64,000 bases of DNA, taken from positions 434,001 through 498,000 of the forward strand of contig NZ_JAKGAN010000002.1 of the NCBI RefSeq assembly GCF_023061135.1, written 5' to 3'. Of this stretch, positions 57,894-64,000 are shown one piece after another; position 1 is the first letter of the stretch, and every line of letters begins with the position of its first letter. The notes below the pieces were generated by a model. That model was not told the origin of the DNA. It was given only the letters and a program-made list of their open reading frames with translations, and ran no database searches. A program made the position numbers and the translations under genes. The DNA comes from Chromohalobacter sarecensis. Lineage in GTDB: Bacteria; Pseudomonadota; Gammaproteobacteria; Pseudomonadales; Halomonadaceae.

Positions 57894-59126
57894 ATGGTTG
57901 ATACATCCATCATCGTGCTCGGCGTCGTCATGTTCACCGCGATCGTGCTTGGTCTGGTGGCCGTGATCCTGACGGCGCGTAGTCGTCTGGTCAGCAGTGG
58001 CGACGTCTCCATCGAGATCAATGGCGACCCCGAGAACACCTTGACGACCCAGGCCGGCGGCAAGTTGCTGCAAACGCTGGCTGCCAACGGCATCTTTCTT
58101 TCCTCCGCGTGCGGCGGCGGAGGGTCCTGCGCGCAGTGCCGGTGCCGTGTGTCCGATGGAGGGGGCTCGATTCTGCCCACTGAAGAGTCTCACTTCACCC
58201 TGCGCGAGAAGAAGGAGGGCTGGCGGCTGTCTTGTCAGGTGCCGGTCAAGCAGGACATGAAAGTAGAGGTGCCCGAGGAGGTCTTCGGCGTCAAGAAGTG
58301 GGAATGCGAGGTCACTGAAAATCCCAACGTCGCTACTTTCATCAAGGAGCTCAACCTCAAGCTTCCCGAAGGTGAGGATGTGGCTTTCCGCGCCGGGGGT
58401 TATGTTCAGCTGGTGGCGCCGCCCTACGACATCAAGTTCTCGGATTTCGATATCGAGGAAGAGTATCGCGGCGATTGGGAAAAGTTCAGTCTCTTCGATG
58501 TTTCCCACAAGAACGATGAGGAAATCATTCGCGCGTACTCGATGGCTAACTATCCGGATGAAAAGGGCATCCTCAAGTTCAACATCCGTATCGCCACGCC
58601 GCCACCTAATACCGATCATCCCCCGGGGCTGATGTCGACGTATACCTTCTCGCTCAAGCCGGGCGACAAGGTGACGGTAATGGGGCCCTTCGGCGAGTTC
58701 TTTGCCAAGGACACCGATGCGGAAATGATCTTCATCGGTGGCGGCGCAGGCATGGCGCCCATGCGCAGCCATATCTTCGATCAGCTCAAGCGCCTCAAAT
58801 CGTCGCGCAAGATTACGTTCTGGTACGGTGCGCGCTCCTGGCGTGAGACCTTCTATAATGAAGAATATGACCAGCTGGCCGAAGAGTTCGGGAATTTCGA
58901 ATGGCACCTCGCGCTCTCCGATCCCTTACCGGAAGACAACTGGGAAGGTGACACCGGTTTCATCCATAACGTGCTTTATGAAAAGTACCTTAAAGATCAT
59001 CCAGCGCCTGAAGACTGCGAATACTATATGTGTGGCCCACCCATCATGAACGCATCGGTCATCAAGATGCTGACCGACATGGGTGTAGAGCCTGAAAACA
59101 TCATGCTGGACGACTTCGGCGGATGA
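57894..59126 (+). CDS. nqrF: Na+-translocating NADH:quinone reductase subunit F
   Basis: Electron-entry subunit of 410 residues: one N-terminal TM helix, a 2Fe-2S ferredoxin domain ([12 protein letters not shown] with a fourth cysteine in LSCQVPV), an FAD domain ([11 protein letters not shown]) and an NADH domain ([27 protein letters not shown]). Electrons pass from NADH through FAD and the cluster to the D/E site. It overlaps apbE (ATGA). Confidence 0.97.
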   Translation: MVDTSIIVLGVVMFTAIVLGLVAVILTARSRLVSSGDVSIEINGDPENTLTTQAGGKLLQTLAANGIFLSSACGGGGSCAQCRCRVSDGGGSILPTEESHFTLREKKEGWRLSCQVPVKQDMKVEVPEEVFGVKKWECEVTENPNVATFIKELNLKLPEGEDVAFRAGGYVQLVAPPYDIKFSDFDIEEEYRGDWEKFSLFDVSHKNDEEIIRAYSMANYPDEKGILKFNIRIATPPPNTDHPPGLMSTYTFSLKPGDKVTVMGPFGEFFAKDTDAEMIFIGGGAGMAPMRSHIFDQLKRLKSSRKITFWYGARSWRETFYNEEYDQLAEEFGNFEWHLALSDPLPEDNWEGDTGFIHNVLYEKYLKDHPAPEDCEYYMCGPPIMNASVIKMLTDMGVEPENIMLDDFGG

Positions 59127-60175
59127 GACTCGCAGCATACTGTGCGGGATCGGCCTGGAAAGGACTGGTCCTGCTTGTGTTATTGGTGCTGGTCGGATGC
59201 GATCAACCGCCGCAGGCGCATCGTTTCGAGGGTCCCATCTTTGGGACGGGCTACCATGTGACCGTCTATGGCGACTTCAGCGATAAGCAACTGGCTTCGC
59301 TGGAGGCGGGCATCAAGGAGTCGCTCGAGGAGGTCGATCATCTAATGTCGACCTATAAGTCCGGCTCGGAGTTGTCGCGTTTCAATGCCGCGCCGGTGAA
59401 TGAGCCGTTCGAATTATCCTCTCCCACGGCGAACGTGATCGGGGAAGCGATCGACATCGGCGATCTCTCGAATGGGGCCTTCGATATCACCATCGGTAGT
59501 GCGGTCAACCTGTGGGGCTTCGGTCCCGAGATGCGTCCTGACGAAGTACCAAGCGACGATGACATCGCCCAGGCGCTGGACAAGGTCGGCTACCAGGCGC
59601 TGAAATTGAAAGGCAATCGTCTGACCAAGACCCAGCCGGTGTATGTCGATCTTTCGGGCATCGCCAAGGGGTTCGGGGTCGACCAAGTAGCGTCTCGCCT
59701 GGATGCGTTGGGCGTGACGTCTTATCTCGTGGAGGTTGGTGGCGAGATCCGTACGCGGGGCGCCAAGCCCAATGGCGAGCCTTGGCGCATCGCCGTGGAA
59801 AAGCCGATCTCCCAAGAACGTAGCGTACAACGCGTGCTTGAACTCGAAGACGTGGCGGTGGCGACATCGGGGGATTACCGCAATTATTATGAGGAAGATG
59901 GCCAGCGTTTTTCGCATACCATCGACCCGCGTACCGGTCGTCCGATCACCCATCATCTCGCCTCGGTGACGGTCGTCTCCAAGCGTAGCGCGACGGCCGA
60001 TGGGCTGGCGACGGCGCTCGAGGTTTTGGGGCCCGAGAAAGCCATGGCGTTGGCTAATCGCGAGGATATTGCGGCTTATTTCATCGTCAAAACCGATGAA
60101 GGTTTCAAGACAGAACTTAGCGAGGCGTTTCATACCTATCTTGCGGATGAGCCGTCCGAAGGGGAAAAGCAATGA
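59123..60175 (+). CDS. apbE: FAD:protein FMN transferase ApbE
   Basis: Periplasmic lipoprotein (LVGC, Cys26) that attaches FMN covalently to threonines of NqrB and NqrC. Of 350 residues, the ApbE fold shows [30 protein letters not shown], the [11 protein letters not shown] segment, and [12 protein letters not shown] with the metal site. Its ATGA overlap with nqrF ties its expression to the complex it matures. Confidence 0.96.
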   Translation: MRLAAYCAGSAWKGLVLLVLLVLVGCDQPPQAHRFEGPIFGTGYHVTVYGDFSDKQLASLEAGIKESLEEVDHLMSTYKSGSELSRFNAAPVNEPFELSSPTANVIGEAIDIGDLSNGAFDITIGSAVNLWGFGPEMRPDEVPSDDDIAQALDKVGYQALKLKGNRLTKTQPVYVDLSGIAKGFGVDQVASRLDALGVTSYLVEVGGEIRTRGAKPNGEPWRIAVEKPISQERSVQRVLELEDVAVATSGDYRNYYEEDGQRFSHTIDPRTGRPITHHLASVTVVSKRSATADGLATALEVLGPEKAMALANREDIAAYFIVKTDEGFKTELSEAFHTYLADEPSEGEKQ

Positions 60176-60429
60176 CACTATGGCTGTTGGTATTCGCATT
60201 GATGCTGTTGCTGCTGGCGGGTATGGCCATCGGCGTCATTCTCGGCCGTAAGCCCATCGCAGGCTCATGCGGGGGGCTCAATCAGTTGGGCCTCAAGGAG
60301 GGATGCGACATCTGCGGTGGGAATGACAAGGTCTGCGAAGAAGAGAATCAAAAGCGCCGCAAGAGTGCGCGTCGTTCCAGCGACGAGAACCGAGGCGCCG
60401 ACCTCGGCTACGACGCCGTTCGACGCTGA
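60172..60429 (+). CDS. nqrM: NqrM maturation factor
   Basis: Small (85 aa) membrane protein needed for assembly of active Nqr, probably delivering iron to the NqrD/E site. It has one N-terminal TM helix. Four cysteines follow in GSCGGL, GCDICGG and KVCEE, and the tail is basic. It overlaps apbE (ATGA) and closes the operon. Confidence 0.92.
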   Translation: MTLWLLVFALMLLLLAGMAIGVILGRKPIAGSCGGLNQLGLKEGCDICGGNDKVCEEENQKRRKSARRSSDENRGADLGYDAVRR

Positions 60430-60633
60430 TCGCACTCGTCAATCAATACTCACACTGGAATCGTTGGTTTGAGTCCAAGGCGCCTTAGGGCGTGTCCCGA
60501 CATGATATTGCGGGAAATACGGGTATGTGCCGCCGATAGCGGCGCACCTCGTCATCCCCGCTTGCCGTGGCCAGTCTTGCGTTGAGGCTTATCGCAGCGG
60601 TTCCTCATGCACCGAGAGGAGCAGGCGAACCTA

Positions 60634-62025
60634 ATGGCAGTTCACAATTATGATGTGGTGGTGATTGGCTCGGGTCCCGCAGGCGAAAGCGCTGCGATCA
60701 ACGCGGCCAAGCACGGTAAGCGTGTGGCCATCGTCGAGAAGCAACAAGCGGTGGGCGGCAACTGCACCCACTGGGGGACGATCCCGTCCAAGGCGCTACG
60801 CCACCAAGTCAAGCAGATCATGCAGTTCAATACCAACCGCATGTTCCGCGACATCGGCGAACCGCGCTGGTTTTCCTTTCCTCGTGTGCTTGAACGTTCC
60901 AAGGTAACCATCGACCAGCAGGTCGAGATGCGTACCCAGTTCTATTCGCGCAATCGTATCGATCTTTTCTTCGGGGTGGCGAACTTCCGTGACGAGCACA
61001 CCCTGATCGTGCGTGACAACCAGGAAGGCGTCGAAGAGCTATGTGCCCAGCAGTTCGTGATCGCCACGGGTTCTCGGCCTTATCGTCCCGCCGATATCAA
61101 CTTCCGGCATCCCCGCATTTATTGTTCGGACACCATTCTAGGGCTATCGCATACGCCTCGTAACTTGATCATCTTCGGGGCAGGGGTCATTGGGTCCGAG
61201 TATGCGTCGATCTTTTCAGGACTCGGCGTCAAGGTCGACTTGATCGATATGCGTGAGCGCCTACTGTCGTTCCTCGACGACGAGATCAGCGACGCGCTTT
61301 CCTACCATCTGCGCCAGAATGGCGTGTTGGTACGTCATAACGAAGACTACGAAAGCATCGAAGGCGATGAATCGGGTGTGGTCGTCAAACTCAAGTCCGG
61401 CAAGCGTCTGCGCGGGGATGCGTTTCTGTGGGCCAACGGACGTACCGGCAATACCGATCAATTAGGGCTGGAAAACATCGGCCTCGAACCCAATGGACGC
61501 GGTCAGCTACAGGTCGATGAGCACTATCGCACCATGGTGCCGCATATCTATGCCGTAGGCGATGTCATCGGTTGGCCGAGTCTAGCCAGCGCCGCCTACG
61601 ATCAGGGACGCAGTGCTAGCGATGACTTCCTGGAGGAAGACTTCCGCTTCGTCGAGGACATTCCCACTGGTATCTATACGATTCCCGAGATCAGTTCGGT
61701 GGGCAAGGGCGAACGCGAGTTGACCGAAGCCAAGGTGCCCTACGAGATAGCGCAGGCGTTCTTCAAGGACACCGCGCGTGCGCAGATCACCGGAGATACG
61801 GTGGGAATGCTCAAGATCCTCTTCCACCGCGAGACGCTCGAGATACTGGGGATTCACTGCTTCGGCGACCAAGCCTCCGAGATCGTGCATATCGGCCAGG
61901 CCATCATGCAGCAAAAGGGCGAGGCCAATACCCTGAAGTATTTCATCAATACCACCTTCAACTATCCGACCATGGCCGAGGCGTATCGTGTCGCGGCGCA
62001 AAATGGCCTGAACCGTATATTCTGA
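60634..62025 (+). CDS. sthA: Soluble pyridine nucleotide transhydrogenase
   Basis: FAD enzyme that equilibrates NADPH + NAD+ with NADP+ + NADH. The 463 residues resemble dihydrolipoamide dehydrogenases ([27 protein letters not shown]). The redox site reads [12 protein letters not shown], with only the first cysteine, which is normal for SthA and excludes a disulfide mechanism. The ATG giving [10 protein letters not shown] is preferred over one nine codons up. The 204-base gap before it shows a weak GC hairpin (60529-60550) but no clear promoter. It follows the nqr operon, so NADH handling is clustered here. Confidence 0.95.
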   Translation: MAVHNYDVVVIGSGPAGESAAINAAKHGKRVAIVEKQQAVGGNCTHWGTIPSKALRHQVKQIMQFNTNRMFRDIGEPRWFSFPRVLERSKVTIDQQVEMRTQFYSRNRIDLFFGVANFRDEHTLIVRDNQEGVEELCAQQFVIATGSRPYRPADINFRHPRIYCSDTILGLSHTPRNLIIFGAGVIGSEYASIFSGLGVKVDLIDMRERLLSFLDDEISDALSYHLRQNGVLVRHNEDYESIEGDESGVVVKLKSGKRLRGDAFLWANGRTGNTDQLGLENIGLEPNGRGQLQVDEHYRTMVPHIYAVGDVIGWPSLASAAYDQGRSASDDFLEEDFRFVEDIPTGIYTIPEISSVGKGERELTEAKVPYEIAQAFFKDTARAQITGDTVGMLKILFHRETLEILGIHCFGDQASEIVHIGQAIMQQKGEANTLKYFINTTFNYPTMAEAYRVAAQNGLNRIF

Positions 62026-62074
62026 TACGGGGCGATATGGGCCTTGAGCATTTGCCGGCGTGGATCGGCATTCG

Positions 62075-62100
62075 ACGAGCCGGCACTTGTGCCGGCTCGT
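62075..62100 (+). terminator. Hairpin after sthA
   Basis: ACGAGCCGGCA pairs with TGCCGGCTCGT around CTTG. Few T bases follow (TGCATT), so termination strength is uncertain. Confidence 0.55.
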
Positions 62101-62141
62101 TGCATTGGGGTATCAATCGCCCATGAGCACAAGGAGGTTTT

Positions 62142-62426
62142 ATGTATCGCGAAGACAAGCAGCATAGCGACGAAACGACGTTCACTCTGGGACGCGAAGA
62201 GTTGATCATTCACCGTCGTCATGAACTGGCCAGTACCGTGAACGATCTCTTGATCGGGCTATGGTTCACGATCGGTAGCGTCTGTTTTTTTTACCAGGGC
62301 AGCGTCAAGGAAGCGGGCGTGTGGCTTTTCGTGCTGGGCAGTGTGCAATTGCTGATCCGCCCGGTGATTCGTCTGCACCGTCAGTTTACTCTCAAGCAGT
62401 TGCCTTCCAGCAGTCAGGAATTCTGA
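62142..62426 (+). CDS. YrhK-like membrane protein
   Basis: A 94-residue protein with two TM helices (about 33-52 and 58-76) linked by a short loop, the layout of the YrhK domain. The N-terminus is polar (EELIIHRRHELASTVNDLLIG). The function of the family is unknown. AAGGAGG gives a very strong ribosome binding site. It stands alone, convergent with the Tus-like gene five bases away. Confidence 0.8.
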   Translation: MYREDKQHSDETTFTLGREELIIHRRHELASTVNDLLIGLWFTIGSVCFFYQGSVKEAGVWLFVLGSVQLLIRPVIRLHRQFTLKQLPSSSQEF

Positions 62427-62431
62427 GGCGA

Positions 62432-63292
62432 TTATCGGTAACGATAGATCCGCAAGCTGGGCAGAAAAGGTGTGTCTTCGAGCTTGGTATCGGCGCGTTT
62501 GGCACGCGTTCGTTTGTCGGGGGGGGTCGCCTTCGGAGTGTTGTGCGACGGTAGACGGCCATCCTCACTGGGTATGAATAGCGGCAATGGCAGGTTCATG
62601 GCACGGCGCAAGCGCCCATCCGCCAGGGCTTCATGAAAGAATAGGTTGGCGCGCATGACAGGCGCCTGGGTTTGTACCTGTGCCAATGGCTCGCTGTCAG
62701 GGATGCCCGCCAAATGGCGTAGTTGAATACGAATATGTGGGCTCTCGGTATCCATTTCCAGAAGACGGCGTTCGGCATCGCCCACGCTCAGTCGCTTGAT
62801 GGAGCGCCCACTGGTATACCAGGCGAGACGCACGCGCGACAGCGGTGCGTCCGCGACGGGCAGGTGGCGCCAGCATTGCTTGAGATGCAGACGCGCCAAG
62901 CCCTGGCCACGGAGATGGTCGTGCAGCGTGGGATGGCGGAACGGCAATACCGCCTTGAGCTCGGGAAGCAGGCTCGGTGCGTCCTGGCGAATCTCGGCGA
63001 GTGTTGCCGCAAAGATCTGCTTGGCGTGATTGATGTCGGCGACGTACGTCAGCAACGTGGCGTCGGCGGCGATCAAGCCGATGTAATTACGCGTTGCGCG
63101 ACCGTCTTGTCCGTCTTGGTACCAGAAGTCGAGCAGTGCATGGCGTAGCCAGGCGATATCGAAGGGCGTATCGCCCAGTATCCAGCCCGCTGGTGGCGCG
63201 TGTTCGACATGGCCGATGAGTGCCTCGCAGGTTTCGATCACATGATCGAAGTCATGCTCGAGTCGGGCCAGGAGGTGATATTGTCGCTCCAT
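62432..63292 (-). CDS. Tus-like DNA replication terminus site-binding protein
   Basis: Predicted relative of Tus, the protein that blocks replisomes at Ter sites. The frame from MERQYHLLARLEHDFD gives 286 residues against 309 in E. coli Tus. Blocks recognised in the same order are: the LRH...Q motif with RATRNYIGLI, ADINHAKQIFAATL (Tus HINKLKTTFEHI), RVRLAWYTSGRSIKRL (Tus TLRFGWANKHIIKNL), AMNLPLPLFIPSEDG (Tus CPTPLIALINRDNG), and the ending LPSLRIYRYR (Tus IPRLHLYVAD). The identity is remote and read by eye. The upstream in-frame ATG 20 codons earlier is less likely. Confidence 0.72.
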   Translation of the reverse strand: MERQYHLLARLEHDFDHVIETCEALIGHVEHAPPAGWILGDTPFDIAWLRHALLDFWYQDGQDGRATRNYIGLIAADATLLTYVADINHAKQIFAATLAEIRQDAPSLLPELKAVLPFRHPTLHDHLRGQGLARLHLKQCWRHLPVADAPLSRVRLAWYTSGRSIKRLSVGDAERRLLEMDTESPHIRIQLRHLAGIPDSEPLAQVQTQAPVMRANLFFHEALADGRLRRAMNLPLPLFIPSEDGRLPSHNTPKATPPDKRTRAKRADTKLEDTPFLPSLRIYRYR

Positions 63293-63393
63293 ACTTATAC
63301 CGTTATCTAAATGCTGATCCCACATAGTCGCAAGCTTGGCGCATCTTGGCAAGTAGGCTTGGCGTGCAACGTCGGCCGTAGGGGATGAGGAGA

Positions 63394-63414
63394 GCCCGCC
63401 CTTGGATGGCGGGC
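63394..63414 (-). terminator. Weak hairpin after the amidase gene
   Basis: GCCCGCC-CTTGGAT-GGCGGGC, seven bases past the amidase stop; no T run follows on the minus strand. Confidence 0.35.
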
Positions 63415-63420
63415 CACCAC

Positions 63421-64000
63421 TCAGCGATCGCGGTAACGCTTGGTGAGATCGGCGTAGGCATCGACGCGTCGGTCACGCAGGTAAGGCCAGGCTCGCCGCA
63501 CTCGTTCGCTACGTGTCATGTCGAGTTCGGCTAGTAGGTGCGTCGTTTCATCGCCGGCCTGGGCCAATATCTCGCCCTGGGGGCCGCAGATGAAGCTACC
63601 GCCCCAGAAGTCGATGCCCGGCGTCGCATTCGAGGAGTCGGCCTCGTGACCGACGCGATTGGCGACCACGACCGGCAGGCCATTGGCCACACCATGTGAG
63701 CGCTGAATCAATGTCCAGGCATCCTTTTGCCGTTGCTTCTCGGCCTCGTCGTCGAGCGGATGCCAGCCGATGGCAGTGGGGTAGAGCAACAGGTCGGCCC
63801 CGGCGAGGGTCATCAGGCGCGCGGCTTCCGGATACCATTGGTCCCAGCAGACCAGGACACCGAGCCGGCCGACGGATGTCTCGATGGGCTCGAATCCGGC
63901 GTCCTCTTCGGCATCGCCGGGCGTGAAATAGAATTTTTCGTAGAAGCCCGGATCGTCGGGGATATGCATCTTGCGATAGTGGCCGACGCGACCGCGCTGA
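63421..64000 (-). CDS. aguB: N-carbamoylputrescine amidase, C-terminal part
   Basis: Nitrilase-superfamily enzyme that converts N-carbamoylputrescine to putrescine, in the agmatine route of polyamine synthesis. The gene enters from the right window edge, so its start is missing; about 192 codons are seen. Present are the catalytic lysine in YRKMHIPDD, the FYEKFYFTPGD segment, and the catalytic cysteine in VLVCWDQWYPEAARL. The glutamate of the triad would lie upstream, outside the window. The C-terminus is complete. Confidence 0.9.
   Translation of the reverse strand, partial: QRGRVGHYRKMHIPDDPGFYEKFYFTPGDAEEDAGFEPIETSVGRLGVLVCWDQWYPEAARLMTLAGADLLLYPTAIGWHPLDDEAEKQRQKDAWTLIQRSHGVANGLPVVVANRVGHEADSSNATPGIDFWGGSFICGPQGEILAQAGDETTHLLAELDMTRSERVRRAWPYLRDRRVDAYADLTKRYRDR

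Noticed and set aside
60770-60800. Missing second redox cysteine in the SthA active site
   Set aside because: A single cysteine (CTHWGTIP) is the normal state in soluble transhydrogenases, so it is not a defect.

Overview
The window is a gene-dense, high-GC piece of a gammaproteobacterial chromosome. It fits the Halomonadaceae best (Chromohalobacter or Halomonas type). The evidence is a Pseudomonas-like gene order around hemA/prs and around mfd/gap/nqr, a sodium-pumping NADH dehydrogenase, a pyrophosphate-dependent phosphofructokinase, a soluble transhydrogenase and a Tus-like protein. I see no insertion sequence, prophage, CRISPR array, rRNA or obvious foreign island. Almost every gene has intact core-genome relatives. 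The genus is inferred from content; no database was searched.

Layout. (1) 1-6273, minus strand: a TPR lipoprotein, lolB, ispE, tRNA-Gln, prs, rplY, pth and the start of ychF. Diverging from it on the plus strand are hemA-prfA-prmC, lrp and moeB (6526-11207). (2) 11340-18592: a PPi-dependent phosphofructokinase, then mpl-ubiX-LysE exporter on plus, then a minus-strand operon of two membrane proteins with degenerate GGDEF folds coupled to a DedA-PAP2 fusion. (3) 18719-30245: proA-nadD, then the cell-shape and lipoylation block rsfS-rlmH-mrdA-rodA-mltB-rlpA-dacA-ybeD-lipB, with lipA turned round against lipB. (4) 30513-39870: a quinone-oxidoreductase-like dehydrogenase, a LysR regulator diverging from the two-subunit pyruvate carboxylase (pycA, pycB), a DUF3141 alpha/beta-hydrolase and pyruvate kinase. 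(5) 40296-47556: topA with two small conserved genes, a MetE-like methyltransferase, a Braun-type lipoprotein and two L,D-transpeptidases. (6) 47717-60429: mfd, an N-terminally extended GAPDH, and the complete nqrABCDEF-apbE-nqrM operon. (7) 60634-64000: sthA, a YrhK-like membrane protein, a Tus-like terminus-binding protein and the end of an N-carbamoylputrescine amidase.

How the genes fit together. Central carbon flow is well represented (PPi-PFK, GAPDH, pyruvate kinase, pyruvate carboxylase), as is redox and sodium energetics (Nqr with its flavin transferase ApbE and maturation factor NqrM, plus SthA). Envelope assembly and recycling is the other major theme (PBP2, RodA, MltB, RlpA, DacA, Mpl, Lpp, two L,D-transpeptidases, DedA-PAP2).

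The best candidates for something less described are: the degenerate-GGDEF pair with the DedA-PAP2 fusion; the Tus-like protein outside its classic enterobacterial setting; the DUF3141 protein with a Cys-Asp-His triad resembling PHA synthases; and three palindromes that closely match expected operators, namely a MetR box before the MetE-like gene, a HexR-like site before gap and a LysR-type site before pycA.
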